A stretch of 64,000 nucleotides of DNA from Pelagibaculum spongiae (GCF_003097315.1 NZ_QDDL01000013.1:1-64000), one strand, 5' to 3'; counted from the stretch's first letter, positions 25,488 to 37,248 are shown. The notes: generated from the letters alone by a model not told the origin. Numbers and translations: made by a program.

Positions 25488-27254
25488 CTAACTATTAATT
25501 GTTTTTCTAAAAGCAAATAAAGCGACTAGAAAAATTAGAAGAACTCCCCATGGCAAGCTTCCACTGCCACCAGAAGATGAAGAGAAACCAGCAACCTGAT
25601 TATCACCTATTACTGGTGTCAGAAATATTTGTAATCCGGCACCCGTACGAGAGCCTACAATTAAATCTTTTCGATTATCACCATTTAAATCGACCAGGGT
25701 CATAATCGAATCAGCATGCCCATTAACAGCAAAATCGGCTAGCGTTAAAACACCGTCTTGATTGATCAATAGTAAGTTTGAACCATTTTTATTATGAATC
25801 AATAAGTCATTATCAGAATCACCGTCAATATCTTGTGAGAACATCTGATCAAAACCATTACTTCTTACTACGACATCAGCTGCTGCAAAAGCTCCCGATC
25901 CAGTATTGGAAAACAGTTCAACCAAATCAGTTCGTTGCAGATCACTTCCTGAATCGCCCACTCGAGCAATTACAATATCTGGCAGGCCATTTACTGCATC
26001 GTCAAGGTCACCGGCAACCACTTGCAAAGATCCTGCGCGACTGCCAAGTTCAATTGTTTGAGCCAATCTAATTCGATCTTTAAGATTATTAACCGAAGCA
26101 GTTTTAGCAGAAATAAATACTTCACTAGAAGCGTTATAATTTGCTAATACAATATCTTGTACATTGTCATTATTAAAATCGGCTAACGCAACAGATCGGC
26201 TATCGCTATTAGAAAGTTCACTAGTATCAACAATCAACCCTAAATATAAATCTCCAGAGGGAGCCTGAACGGCTGATAACGCACTTCCTGCATTAACTGT
26301 AATTAGCTCGAGCCGAGCCGTTTCACTTGGTTGTTCTAAATCGCGATCAAGATCAACCAATGCAAAATCCACTGTATTTTCAGCATTAGAAACCAGTATC
26401 CTCGTCCCGAAATAGAAAAAAACCGGCGTACCTACATCATAAGTCGTTACTACACTACCAATCGTAGTTGTAAGATCTTCATCTAAAATGCGCAGTTGGT
26501 ATACTTCGAAATTATGATTACTACCTGTCGACATAACAAATTCAATCTCATCGCCATCAACAACATTGGCCGCCACAATTTTGGTTACGTTCGTAGGCAG
26601 TGGAATAACAAAAGAATAATTTTGATCAGTAGCTGGCAGTAATGCGCCTGAACCATCATTCAATAGCACATACCCGGTGGTATCGGTTACCACGAGCAAG
26701 TCATCGCCATTTTGATTATCGAAATCGTAGGGAAGCAACGCCCTAACATTACCCGCATCAGCAGATTGGTTCGCAGTCGTCAGCAATAGATTTTCTGCCG
26801 CGACATTAACCGCTGACTGGCTAATATTGTTATCGACTGAAACCTCCTGGGCATTGCCTGTTACTGATGCAACACTGTAGATCTCTCCAACGGCGGTCGG
26901 TGTAATAGAAAAAGAACGAACCGCGATTGTTGAAGGGCCTATCGTAAGATTGCAGCTAATTGCTAATGGGTTAACTCCACTACTAGAACAAGTCGATCCC
27001 GTTAGATCAGCAGCAACTGCACCATATAGCTCAACAGTTAAACCTGTACTCGTTAACGGTGTTGTCGCCGACGCGTCTTGAGTTACGGTGTAAGTTACAT
27101 TAAACGACTGATTGACCTGCGCGGTTATTGGCAAACCTGACTGTCTTACCTGCACATCTGGCGGAACTACTGCTGCAGATGCATGGTTAATTATTGAGAA
27201 GTTACCAACAACAAAGACAAGAAATAAAACCTTTGATTTTAATAGATACAACAT
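25488..27254 (-). CDS. FG-GAP/VCBS-repeat surface protein with GlyGly-CTERM-like tail
   Basis: 588 residues. Signal peptide (LFLVFVVGNFSIINHASA), a DUF11/CARDB-like beta domain (residues ~30-150), then five or more FG-GAP-type calcium-binding repeats with DxDxDxxxD-like loops (DFDNQNGDDLLV, DFNNDNVQDIVLA, DIDGDSDNDLLI, DLNGDNRKDLIVG). The C-terminus is SSSSGGSGS, then a membrane segment (LPWGVLLIFLVALFAF) and a basic end, fitting the GlyGly-CTERM signal recognised by rhombosortase. It is a tandem paralogue of the next gene. No rhombosortase is seen in this window. Function is not known; secretion by type II is typical for such proteins. Confidence 0.75.
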   Translation of the reverse strand: MLYLLKSKVLFLVFVVGNFSIINHASAAVVPPDVQVRQSGLPITAQVNQSFNVTYTVTQDASATTPLTSTGLTVELYGAVAADLTGSTCSSSGVNPLAISCNLTIGPSTIAVRSFSITPTAVGEIYSVASVTGNAQEVSVDNNISQSAVNVAAENLLLTTANQSADAGNVRALLPYDFDNQNGDDLLVVTDTTGYVLLNDGSGALLPATDQNYSFVIPLPTNVTKIVAANVVDGDEIEFVMSTGSNHNFEVYQLRILDEDLTTTIGSVVTTYDVGTPVFFYFGTRILVSNAENTVDFALVDLDRDLEQPSETARLELITVNAGSALSAVQAPSGDLYLGLIVDTSELSNSDSRSVALADFNNDNVQDIVLANYNASSEVFISAKTASVNNLKDRIRLAQTIELGSRAGSLQVVAGDLDDAVNGLPDIVIARVGDSGSDLQRTDLVELFSNTGSGAFAAADVVVRSNGFDQMFSQDIDGDSDNDLLIHNKNGSNLLLINQDGVLTLADFAVNGHADSIMTLVDLNGDNRKDLIVGSRTGAGLQIFLTPVIGDNQVAGFSSSSGGSGSLPWGVLLIFLVALFAFRKTINS

Positions 27255-27416
27255 TGAAACTCCAACATTTTACATTTACCAACAGCGAAAAGTAATTAAC
27301 TCACCACCCATTTATAATCAGCTCGATAAACGAGCGATTCACCTTCTATTATGGATCAATTCACCCACACAGCCATACCTTAAATTGCTATCAAACCAAA
27401 AATCTCCATCTATCTA

Positions 27417-29213
27417 TTAATGAACTAATTTTCTTTGGTATATCCGCAAAGAAAGCACTATTAGCAAAGCGACAACAGCCCACCATAAAACACCTCCACC
27501 CCCGCCATATGGTGCTACTAGTGCTTGCTCAGCACCACCAATCAAAAGCGCTCCGCCTGATGGTTGATCAGTGAGATATACCTTTATGCCGCCACCCGTT
27601 TTTGAAGCCGTTATCACATCTAGTAGACCATCGTTATTTAAATCTAACGGTAATAAAATACTGTCAGGATCAGTTTCTAATGCAAAAATCGATTTAGTTA
27701 AATTTTGACCAAAATTTAAGTACAGCTGATTAGAACCATCCAGGTTATGCAACAACAAATCAGTTGTGCCGTTTGAATCAACATCTACTGAGTGAACGCT
27801 CTCAATACCATTGCTGCGGGCAATAACATCTGGATCCATAAACTCGCCATCATTTTGATTAATTAATAATGACAATTGATCTAATCTTCCAATCTCACCA
27901 GAGCTTCCACCTGACTCAACAAATACCAAATCTATCAATGATTCCCCTGACGTATCTACCGGCCCACCGAATTCACCAACGACAAAGTCAGTCGTTAGCC
28001 CATTGGCATCACCTAGCAAGGTTTCATTTTCAAAACGCGTTAAATCTAACCAAGGTAAATTGCCATTTGCAGCAAAGTGGATTTGATTTGGACCGTTAAA
28101 ATTCGCAATGACAATATCTAATAAAGAATCATTATTTAAATCAACTGCAGCTATTTTTCTTGAATCTCTAGCGCCCAGCTCATCGGTATCATTAAAAACA
28201 GATGCGTATATTCCATTTTTATTTAAATAAATACCTGACTGATCAGTACCGGCATTAGCAATTAACAAATCAGTCGCAACAGATGATTTTGAGTTTTCAC
28301 TAGCAAAATCTACTAATTGAATATCATGGCTATCGAGACCATCAGATGCCCCCGTAGCAATCAAACTGATCGCAGATTGGAATATTGGAGTATTGGCTGG
28401 AATGATTATTGTTTTCCCATGATGGGAAATAAGCTGCTGCACTGGTGAAATATTAAGCTTATAAGCAAGGAAATTATTATCTTCGCCAGTAGAAAAGGTA
28501 AATTCAGTTGCCGCATCTGCCGGATCAATATTACCAATCACCAAACCTGTTACATCAGAAGCAACAGCGGTAAAAATATATTGATAATCCGGTGCTAGCT
28601 CAAATTCACCCGCACCATTATTTAGATAGGTTTCACCCGCATTATCACTCAAAACAATTAAATCTTGACCGTTTATTCCATCAACGTCATAAGTGAAAGC
28701 ATAGTTAATCGGCTGGTAATCTATCTCTTGACTAGGCTCAGATATCACCGCACCCAAAGCAACCGAATGAACAATCATTTCACTATAGTTATTTCCAAGT
28801 AAAACCTCAGCCTCGACAGCAGCGATACTGGCCTTACTAATTACCTCACCCGCAGATAGCGGCATAATTTGAATATTTAAATATTCATTAGATGTTGTAC
28901 AAACTAAGGTGATTCCTGGGTTAACGCCTGAATCATTGCAAGGCGCACCCAATACGTCGTATTTCAAGTCACCTTGCAAGGTAATCGTTAGCTCGTGCTC
29001 GCCTAAATTGGCAGCACCACCCCCCTTAACAGTTACATGATAAGTAGCCGTAAAATCATTACCCACCTCAGCTGTAATTACATCTGCCCATTGTGAAACC
29101 ATCAGATCAGGCTTATTTTGCTGTGCCAATGCAGCATTTGCGTTTATCATTCCGCTGGCCAAAAGTATGATTTGGTAGCCTCTAACCATTTGATTCAACA
29201 ACATAGACAGCAC
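27417..29213 (-). CDS. Paralogous FG-GAP/VCBS-repeat surface protein with GlyGly-CTERM-like tail
   Basis: 598 residues with the same layout as the preceding gene: signal peptide (start may be the second Met), a DUF11-like N-terminal domain (residues ~35-150), repeats with Asp-rich loops (DVDGINGQDLIVL, DLNNDSLLDIVIA, DVDSNGTTDLLLH, DLNNDGLLDVITA), and the ending GGGGGV plus a hydrophobic segment and basic tail. Shared motifs such as IVIANFNG and IVLANYNA show the pair arose by duplication. The two are separated by 162 bp on the same strand. Substrate or ligand cannot be told. Confidence 0.75.
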   Translation of the reverse strand: MLSMLLNQMVRGYQIILLASGMINANAALAQQNKPDLMVSQWADVITAEVGNDFTATYHVTVKGGGAANLGEHELTITLQGDLKYDVLGAPCNDSGVNPGITLVCTTSNEYLNIQIMPLSAGEVISKASIAAVEAEVLLGNNYSEMIVHSVALGAVISEPSQEIDYQPINYAFTYDVDGINGQDLIVLSDNAGETYLNNGAGEFELAPDYQYIFTAVASDVTGLVIGNIDPADAATEFTFSTGEDNNFLAYKLNISPVQQLISHHGKTIIIPANTPIFQSAISLIATGASDGLDSHDIQLVDFASENSKSSVATDLLIANAGTDQSGIYLNKNGIYASVFNDTDELGARDSRKIAAVDLNNDSLLDIVIANFNGPNQIHFAANGNLPWLDLTRFENETLLGDANGLTTDFVVGEFGGPVDTSGESLIDLVFVESGGSSGEIGRLDQLSLLINQNDGEFMDPDVIARSNGIESVHSVDVDSNGTTDLLLHNLDGSNQLYLNFGQNLTKSIFALETDPDSILLPLDLNNDGLLDVITASKTGGGIKVYLTDQPSGGALLIGGAEQALVAPYGGGGGVLWWAVVALLIVLSLRIYQRKLVH

Positions 29214-29337
29214 AACCCTGCTCAGTTTTTGTGAATTCCATTTTTAATCGAGTATAGGAAGCATTGATTTTGACAAGCTGCACTTATGTCCCGTTAACAC
29301 ACTATCAAGCAACCAGAGCACAGTTTTTTCTAATTTT

Positions 29338-30036
29338 ATGAGCGAACTAACAGTTAATCCGATCGGCACCGTTCACAGCTGCTACAGCGAGAAGTTTGGC
29401 ATCCCTCGCCAGCCGGGGTTAGTGCCCGCCGCAAAAGCTCGAATTGAAATTTTGCCGCCGTTTAATCGGCCTGAAGCTTTTGCTGGTATCGAACAACACA
29501 GTCATTTATGGCTGGAGTTTGTATTCCATCAAAATATTCGCAGCCAATGGAAAGCTTCAGTTCGACCACCTCGCTTAGGTGGCAATCAGAAGATGGGCGT
29601 GTTTGCCACCCGCTCCAGTTTTCGACCCAATAATTTGGGGCTGTCAGTAGTTAAATTTGAACAGCTGATTATTCAGGGCAGTAAAATTTTTGTTGAGGTA
29701 TCGGGCATTGATTTACTGGATCAAACACCGGTTATTGATATCAAACCCTATATTCCTTATTCCGATTCACTGGTTAACGCACAATCGCAATTGGCTAGCG
29801 CTGCGCCAGAAATGCTGCAAGTGAACCTGAGTCAGTCAGCTAAGCTATTTTGCCAACAATGGCAGCACCCTTTGTGCGATGATTTGTCGAGCCTAATTCA
29901 ACAGGTCTTGGCGCAAGATCCTCGCCCGGCCTATCAGCAAGACGCCGAGCGAATTTACGGCATGCAGTTATTTGATCTAAACATTCGTTTTCAGATCGAT
30001 AACGGCTTGGTGAAAGTAATTGAGATTGTTGAATAA
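29338..30036 (+). CDS. trmO: tRNA (N6-threonylcarbamoyladenosine37-N6)-methyltransferase TrmO
   Basis: 232 residues, the usual length for TrmO/TsaA (YaeB). It methylates t6A37 of tRNAs using S-adenosylmethionine. Family blocks are [21 protein letters not shown] in parts, [15 protein letters not shown] and [12 protein letters not shown]. The ATG at 29338 lacks a clear ribosome binding site. It lies on the plus strand 104 bp before proS, and the two genes could share a transcript, both acting on tRNA. Confidence 0.92.
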   Translation: MSELTVNPIGTVHSCYSEKFGIPRQPGLVPAAKARIEILPPFNRPEAFAGIEQHSHLWLEFVFHQNIRSQWKASVRPPRLGGNQKMGVFATRSSFRPNNLGLSVVKFEQLIIQGSKIFVEVSGIDLLDQTPVIDIKPYIPYSDSLVNAQSQLASAAPEMLQVNLSQSAKLFCQQWQHPLCDDLSSLIQQVLAQDPRPAYQQDAERIYGMQLFDLNIRFQIDNGLVKVIEIVE

Positions 30037-30140
30037 ACTTTTTTTCTAATCAGTTATTCAGTTTTCTTTGTCCAGAAGCCTTGGTCAGACGGCATAGCTT
30101 GGCTAAAATGGCTCGATTTTCGAATAGAACGGAACCGCTA

Positions 30141-31847
30141 ATGCGCACATCCCAGTATCTGATTTCCACTGTTAAGGAAACACCAGCCGATGCTCAGGTT
30201 ATCAGTCACAAACTGATGCTGAAATCTGGCATGGTTCGCAAACTCGCTGCAGGCCTGTATTCATGGCTACCAATGGGTTTAAGAACACTTAGAAAAGTTG
30301 AAGCTATTGTTCGTGAAGAAATGGAAAATGCAGGTTGCCAAGAAGTATTAATGCCGGCAGCCCAACCGGCAGAGCTTTGGCAGGAATCAGGTCGCTGGGA
30401 ACAATATGGCTCTGAGTTACTGCGTTTTACTGACCGTCATAATCGTGATTTTTGTTTGGGCCCAACCCACGAAGAAGTCATCACCGATCTGATGCGCAAC
30501 GAGATCCGTAGCTACAAGCAGCTACCAAGTACTTTCTTCCAGATTCAAACCAAATTCCGCGATGAAGTTCGTCCGCGCTTTGGTTTAATGCGTGGCCGTG
30601 AGTTCCTGATGAAGGATGCTTACTCATTCCACGTCAATCACCAATCTCTACTGGAAACCTACGAGAAAATGCACGCGGCTTACTGCTGTATTTTTGATCG
30701 TTTAGGTTTGGACTATCGTCCAGTTCTGGCAGATACCGGCTCTATCGGTGGAACCGGTTCCCACGAATTTCACGTATTGGCTGACTCTGGCGAAGATGAT
30801 ATCGCGTTCTCCGATAGCAGTGATTACGCAGCTAACGTTGAAATGGCTGAAGCTTTATCACCTGCTGGCGATCGCGCCGAGCCAACTCAAGCAATGGAAT
30901 TGGTTGAAACGCCTAACGCAAAAACCATTGATCAATTGGTTGAACAACACAGCATTGCGATTGAAAAAACCGCAAAAACCTTAATTGTTGAAGCGTCAGA
31001 TGAAATTGAAGCTAATTTTGTTGCTTTAATGATTCGTGGTGATCACGACCTGAACGAAATCAAAGCTGAGAAATTGTCAGAAGTCGCGGTACCTTTACGC
31101 ATGGCGACCGATGAAGAAGTTCGTCAAGCTATGAAAGCGTCACCCGGCTCTTTAGGCCCGATTAATTGCAGCATTCCAGTGATTATTGACCGTAGTGTTG
31201 AAAAAATGTCTGACTTTGGTGCTGGCGCCAACATTGATAACAAACACTACTTCGGCATTAACTGGGGTCGTGATCTGGAACTGCCAAAGGTTGCTGATTT
31301 ACGCAATGTCCAAGCAGGCGATCCTAGCCCATGCGGACAAGGCACGCTGGATATCAAACGTGGCATCGAAGTGGGCCACATCTTCCAGCTGGGCACTAAG
31401 TATTCACAAGCTATGAAAGCCACCGTACTCGATGAAAACGGCAAGGCTGCCACCATGACAATGGGTTGTTACGGCATTGGTGTTTCGCGCGTGGTTGCTG
31501 CTGCAGTTGAGCAAAACCATGATGATCGCGGCATTATCTGGCCAGAAGCCATTGCGCCTTTCCGCGTTTGTATTGTGCCAATGAAAATGCACAAATCAGT
31601 TCGGGTTAAAGAAGCTGCAGAAGCTATTTATGCAGAACTGAAAGCCAAAGGCGTTGAAGTGATTCTTGATGATCGCAACGAACGCCCAGGTTCAATGTTT
31701 GCTGACATGGAACTGATCGGTATTCCTCACCGGATCGTTATTGGTGAACGTGGTGTAGATAGCGGCACTTTTGAATATTTAAATCGTCGTGAAGGCGAGA
31801 AAAAAGAATTTACTAAAGAACAGCTTTTCGAAGCATTGGGCGTTTAA
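30141..31847 (+). CDS. proS: Prolyl-tRNA synthetase
   Basis: 568 residues from ATG 30141 ([13 protein letters not shown]), preferred over an in-frame start at 30081 because it gives the family N-terminus; E. coli ProS is 572. The class II motifs are visible: [48 protein letters not shown] in parts. A YbaK-like editing insertion follows (about residues 225-390), then the C-terminal [10 protein letters not shown] motif 3 and anticodon-binding domain. It charges tRNA-Pro in the cytosol. Confidence 0.96.
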   Translation: MRTSQYLISTVKETPADAQVISHKLMLKSGMVRKLAAGLYSWLPMGLRTLRKVEAIVREEMENAGCQEVLMPAAQPAELWQESGRWEQYGSELLRFTDRHNRDFCLGPTHEEVITDLMRNEIRSYKQLPSTFFQIQTKFRDEVRPRFGLMRGREFLMKDAYSFHVNHQSLLETYEKMHAAYCCIFDRLGLDYRPVLADTGSIGGTGSHEFHVLADSGEDDIAFSDSSDYAANVEMAEALSPAGDRAEPTQAMELVETPNAKTIDQLVEQHSIAIEKTAKTLIVEASDEIEANFVALMIRGDHDLNEIKAEKLSEVAVPLRMATDEEVRQAMKASPGSLGPINCSIPVIIDRSVEKMSDFGAGANIDNKHYFGINWGRDLELPKVADLRNVQAGDPSPCGQGTLDIKRGIEVGHIFQLGTKYSQAMKATVLDENGKAATMTMGCYGIGVSRVVAAAVEQNHDDRGIIWPEAIAPFRVCIVPMKMHKSVRVKEAAEAIYAELKAKGVEVILDDRNERPGSMFADMELIGIPHRIVIGERGVDSGTFEYLNRREGEKKEFTKEQLFEALGV

Positions 31848-31901
31848 TTTAATTCTAAATTTTCTGCTGTTGGCACCTTTCATAGGTGCTAGCAGTAAAA
31901 A

Positions 31902-33248
31902 CTAAAACGGTGCTTCAACCCACGGCGTCATATCTCTTCTGACCTTCAACCAACTCCGTTGACCAATTACCGCGATACCGAGCTTTGGTGAATAAATCCC
32001 ATGGTGCAAATCCCAGCCTGTTCTTATTTGCGATTGGTATGGAAATCTCGTCAAATCCCAGCCAAACCGTAAAAATTTCCCAATATCATAGTCTAAAACA
32101 AATCTAGCAATCGCCGAACCAAAGGCATGATGGCGCAATATAGTGCCAGTATTTTCTGCTCCAACTCGTCTTCGATATATCTGAGTATTCGACGGACTAA
32201 CATCACTCAGAAAAGTTAAACGCCTTGCCGCCTGTTCAACCTGCATGTTTTTACTAACCAAACAAGCAGCCATTGTTGAAATAACACTCTTCATTACTAC
32301 AGAATGTCTTTTCCCAGAATAAAACATCTGATTATCATGATTTACTTCAATTTTCAACCCAATTACGGCTTGATCACTAACGGAATCATCCAAAGCCTCA
32401 TTGCTGGCGCATAATGGGAAGCGGATGTCTCGTGCTTCATAGTCGTCCCATGTGATGATTTTAAAATCAGACTCATGAAATTCCAAATCTTCAGTTGCAG
32501 GTTTTTTTATGGCTATTTTATCGTGTAAATTTTCAAAACCGGCGTCTAAATAGAGCCCCCCAAAAAGATACACCGCCAGCACTTTTGCTATGTCTGCAGC
32601 ATATGAATATTCCTTCCATGCCATGTGCGACAAGAATGCTGGCCTTAAATGCCTTAATGCATCCGGGTTGTCGAATAATTCATTGACATCTCTCACTTCG
32701 AATAAATCAACAAATTTCTCAGCATAGGTCAACATCATTTTATTTTCAGTCCACAATATATGCCGAACTTTTAATTTTTTTCCATGCCATTTCCAACGTC
32801 GAGCCAGCTGTAAATTAGCAAAGCGCATTGCACGCAACTTTTCTTCGCTTAATAACTTACCCACCCAAATGCGATGGATAATGGATTCTCCTTGGATATC
32901 ACTGATTTCCTGCCTAACTGAAGCAAACGCACTCAACATATAACGTTGTGCGACCCTTTCGATTTGTTGGTCTAATAAGACCTGGGATTTTTTTTCTGCT
33001 CTTTTTTTCCTTGCATCATATAGACCAGTTAAAAAATCATGGCAATCAACAAGGTCGTGGGATGATATCAACCTAAGAAGCTTTCGTGCGACTTGACTAC
33101 AATCTTCTTTTAGCTCTTCAAAACTGACATCATTCTCATTCTCTAGTTCATACGGATGAAGGTTAAGTTTGATCTGCAAAAGCTCGATGTAGGCTCTTCT
33201 TTGAAGATCTGAAACAGTTTGATTTCCCAATCCTATTTTTAACGGCAT
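31902..33248 (-). CDS. Glycosyltransferase-like protein (TcdA/B- and capsule-type fold), altered DXD
   Basis: 448 residues, likely cytosolic, no signal peptide. An N-terminal helical region (1-115) is followed by a sugar-transferase-like core: IHRIWVGK (124-131) corresponds to the common IHQIWVG opening, AADIAKVLAVYLFGG (217-231) to the xxDILRxxxLxxxGGxY block, ending YLDAGFE (233-239). In the DXD-containing families that motif is normally LDxD; here Gly237 replaces the second Asp. It stands alone on the minus strand, convergent with proS. Target unknown. It might be an effector-like protein-modifying enzyme or an inactive relative. Confidence 0.5.
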   Translation of the reverse strand: MPLKIGLGNQTVSDLQRRAYIELLQIKLNLHPYELENENDVSFEELKEDCSQVARKLLRLISSHDLVDCHDFLTGLYDARKKRAEKKSQVLLDQQIERVAQRYMLSAFASVRQEISDIQGESIIHRIWVGKLLSEEKLRAMRFANLQLARRWKWHGKKLKVRHILWTENKMMLTYAEKFVDLFEVRDVNELFDNPDALRHLRPAFLSHMAWKEYSYAADIAKVLAVYLFGGLYLDAGFENLHDKIAIKKPATEDLEFHESDFKIITWDDYEARDIRFPLCASNEALDDSVSDQAVIGLKIEVNHDNQMFYSGKRHSVVMKSVISTMAACLVSKNMQVEQAARRLTFLSDVSPSNTQIYRRRVGAENTGTILRHHAFGSAIARFVLDYDIGKFLRFGWDLTRFPYQSQIRTGWDLHHGIYSPKLGIAVIGQRSWLKVRRDMTPWVEAPF

Positions 33249-33410
33249 CGTATTTTTCTCTTATCAAAGCATTAATAGATTAGCCCTATGATTTAATAGT
33301 GCAATATTGCCTTTGAAAGTACCATTCAAACAAGACAGTTTGACTAGCAGCACTGAACTTCTTCGACCATTCTTATTCAAACACCCATCAATCTGATTAA
33401 GGAATCCGAA

Positions 33411-33626
33411 ATGGAACAGCGCTGGGAAAAAGACCAATACTTTATTGCGATTGAAAACCGAATTGACAATAACAGCACGCCTGCGGCGGTAGTTACCACC
33501 AATTTAGAATCTGGTGTGCCAGAAAATATCCCACCATCTGCTAGCCACTCTGATCCTATGGCGATAATTGGATTGGCTACTGCTGTCGGCAGCTGGGCTA
33601 AAACGCAGGGTTTCAGCAAGGCATAG
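33411..33626 (+). CDS. Small hypothetical protein, 71 residues
   Basis: ATG 33411 with AAGGAA upstream, reading MEQRWEKDQYFIAIENRID. No signal peptide or known domain. An overlapping minus-strand frame (33377-33637) exists, but this plus-strand one has a better start signal and a more ordinary composition. Function unknown; it may not be expressed. Confidence 0.4.
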   Translation: MEQRWEKDQYFIAIENRIDNNSTPAAVVTTNLESGVPENIPPSASHSDPMAIIGLATAVGSWAKTQGFSKA

Positions 33627-33787
33627 TATTCCGACACTATGCTGATTTTATGGCAACCACTGAGCCGAAAACTTCAGTTGGCAGCTAGGCCAAAGCGTAG
33701 ATTTTAAACAAAGTGTGATTATTTTTGCTGCAGATTCTGCTTCATGGCAGAATCTGCCATCATAATAAAAACTGCAACCAACCCAAT

Positions 33788-34420
33788 ATGCCGCTTTCGT
33801 TTAATTCATCAGTATTTTCATTTCCTTCCTTTCACTGGATCGGCGGCCTGACCACTCACTTTTCTCTGGTTTTGGCCTGCATACTCATATTAACCAGTGG
33901 CAGCACTCAAGCTAACGCTCTACCAAAACTGACCGCCGAAGAAAGATCACAGCTGGCAGCACAAATTGCTAATGAGGGCAATGGTTTTGAAGATCGATTT
34001 GATGCAGAAGTCTGGCTATTAGATATGTCGCAAAGAATTCAGCGTCGCGTTAAGGACAATAAAAAGCGTTTATTGATTTTAAAAACCGTGCACCGTGAAG
34101 CCAAACGGCACAACTTGCAGCCCGAATTAGTGCTGGCGGTGATAGAAACCGAGAGCAATTTTGACTCCTGGGCACTTTCAGTGGCCAATGCCCGCGGTCT
34201 GATGCAAGTAATGGGATTCTGGAAAAAAGAAATTGGTAGCGAAGGCGACAGCCTTTTTGATATCGAAACCAATATTCGTTACGGCACTACCATACTCAAA
34301 CATTATTTGGATAGAGAAAAAGGTGATTTGGTTCGAGCACTTGCTCGCTACAATGGCAGCCTAGGCAAGCGAAAGTATCCAGAAAAGGTGATGCGCAAAT
34401 GGGACCGCAACTGGCGATAA
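33788..34420 (+). CDS. Lytic transglycosylase, SLT domain
   Basis: 210 residues from ATG 33788; an upstream TTG-started reading adds an unlikely leader. An N-terminal hydrophobic signal (SLVLACILILTSGSTQANA) precedes an SLT domain with the catalytic glutamate in AVIETESNFDSWA (Glu122), then ARGLMQVMGFW, ETNIRYGTTILKHYLD and ARYNGSLGKRKYP. It cleaves peptidoglycan glycan strands with anhydro-muramic product and acts in the periplasm or envelope. Small soluble SLT of the EmtA/MltC type by motif. It stands alone on the plus strand. Confidence 0.85.
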   Translation: MPLSFNSSVFSFPSFHWIGGLTTHFSLVLACILILTSGSTQANALPKLTAEERSQLAAQIANEGNGFEDRFDAEVWLLDMSQRIQRRVKDNKKRLLILKTVHREAKRHNLQPELVLAVIETESNFDSWALSVANARGLMQVMGFWKKEIGSEGDSLFDIETNIRYGTTILKHYLDREKGDLVRALARYNGSLGKRKYPEKVMRKWDRNWR

Positions 34421-34578
34421 TCGAGCCTTCCCACTTGCATAAACTTGTGATAAATCTCTCATTGCTTATAAAAAAATCAATTCAAGCAAACGCCGATTAA
34501 AAATTCAACTAACACGCACACTTAACAATGCCTCATCTGACTAGATTTGAATCTAAGTCAAAATTAGTGAGCGGCACA

Positions 34579-35503
34579 ATGAAATTTTCGATTTTTTCAC
34601 CTTAATTTCCGCATTATTACTTTCAGCCTGCGGAGGTATTAGCGAATCTCCTTCAGAGTCAGAGCGTGCATTTATATCTATTGGATTAACGGACTCTCCA
34701 GTTTTAGACGCCAGTAACGTTAATATACATATCGTAGCTATCGAACTTCTGGCAGATGATGCCCCCCTGGATGTGGATGGTGAAAATTTTGTTTGGCAAC
34801 GAATTAATATCAATAGAAAAATTGATGTTCTGGCACTTCGGGGTGGGAACCGCACCATGCTAATAAATAATTATGCTGTTACACCGAAATCGTACAGTAA
34901 TTCGCGACTTATTCTTGACCCATCAAAATCAGATATCACAATCAATGGTGGCACCCACCCACTGGACATCCCTCTCAACGTTGGCTCAAGCCCACGGATA
35001 GCTTTTGATTATAATCTAGATACCAGTGACAGACTTGATGTTACTTTCGATTTTAATCTTAGAGCATCAATCGCCGGGAATCCTCAAGATGGCTTATGCT
35101 TCGACCAACTCTCCGCTCTACCAATATGCAGTCCTCTAGCACTATAAGAGGCACCGTATCAACGACATTTGCCGACCATGACGACTGCGCTATAGATCAA
35201 AATACTAAAAGAGCGGTATATCTTTTTAAAGATCACAATTCAACACCACAAGATATTATATTTTCCAATAGCACTCCTTTAGCTTCCGCTGATGTGTCAC
35301 TGAACTCTGGCAGCAACACTTATCATTACACCTTGGGTTTTATTCCCCATGGCGATTACACAATCAGTTTTACCTGTCTTGCACAATTGGATACTAGCGA
35401 GGATCAGGATAACTCGGAGCTAAACTTCCTTGGTACTGCAAACTTGTCAGTTACTGGGAGCACTTTTATCCACAACATTACTCCCAACATTATTCCCAAC
35501 TAA
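34579..35503 (+). pseudogene. DUF4382-type lipoprotein gene broken by two apparent frameshifts
   Basis: Reading ATG 34579 gives MKFSIFSP and a stop, but dropping one T from the T-run at 34585-34588 yields MKFRFFTLISALLLSACGG, a perfect lipoprotein signal. The shifted frame then reads DUF4382-like blocks SIGLTDSPVLDASNVNI, INRKIDVLALRGGN and SRLILDPSKS. Near 35090 the frame must shift again to continue with MLRPTLRSTN, AVYLFKD and the tail to 35503. Reconstructed length is ~308 residues. DUF4382 proteins are secreted lipoproteins of unknown role. Either two real indels or assembly errors at homopolymers would explain it. Confidence 0.75.
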
Positions 35504-35626
35504 CTCTTTTCAAATAAAAATCGCGGGTGGACAACTTCTGTTTGTTCCGCCCGATTCTTTTCAGACAAACTCTTGATACAATATTTACTAATACAAACCT
35601 TAATGCAGCTGTAGCCAACTAATTTT

Positions 35627-36172
35627 ATGTCTCGCAAACCATCCGTCGACAAACCTAGCTTTGCCACCCGCCAGGCCTATATCACGCATCAAGGCGCAAA
35701 AATCTTAAAAGATGAGTTGGATTTTTTGTGGAAACAAAAAAGACCTGAAGTCACTCAAGCTGTCTCTGAAGCTGCTGCAATGGGCGATCGATCAGAAAAT
35801 GCCGAATACATCTACGGCAAAAGACAGTTGCGCCAGATCGACAGTCGGATTCGCTTCTTACGCAAGCGACTGGAAAATATCACAGTAGTTGATCGGTTAC
35901 CTGATGACCAAAGCAAAATTTTCTTTGGTGCGATGATTGAGATTGAAAATGATCAGACCGAAGAAATTTTAAACTTTCGGATTGTCGGGCCAGATGAAAT
36001 CGACCCGGAGAAAAAGCAAATCAGCATCCACTCACCGATGTCAAAAGCGGTACTGGGCAAAAGTGTTGATGATGAAATAGTGATTCGCGTGGAAGATAAC
36101 GAGCAGCATTACTCGATCATTTCAATCAACTACCCTTCCCTTGAACTGCAGCCAACTGACCCACCCTTATAA
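35627..36172 (+). CDS. greB: Transcript cleavage factor GreB
   Basis: 181 residues, some 20 longer than E. coli GreB. The extra length is an N-terminal leader (MSRKPSVDKPSFATRQAY) before the coiled-coil domain. The acidic tip needed for RNA cleavage by RNA polymerase is present in GDRSENAEYIYGKRQLRQID, read in parts, and the C-terminal FKBP-like domain ends with GKSVDDEI. It rescues backtracked RNA polymerase. It stands alone on the plus strand. Confidence 0.92.
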   Translation: MSRKPSVDKPSFATRQAYITHQGAKILKDELDFLWKQKRPEVTQAVSEAAAMGDRSENAEYIYGKRQLRQIDSRIRFLRKRLENITVVDRLPDDQSKIFFGAMIEIENDQTEEILNFRIVGPDEIDPEKKQISIHSPMSKAVLGKSVDDEIVIRVEDNEQHYSIISINYPSLELQPTDPPL

Positions 36173-36265
36173 AAATCACGCATTCCATTGTATTTTCGCT
36201 TCAATAGCCGACAGATCAATTTATAATATGGATCTGTCTTTTGCATCTGCCAATAAGAAGTCACT

Positions 36266-37239
<974 letters not shown>

Positions 37240-37248
37240 GCATTTACA

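Noticed and set aside
33377-33637. 86-codon minus-strand frame
   Set aside because: Overlaps the plus-strand small ORF, which has a better start; the minus frame looks like its shadow.
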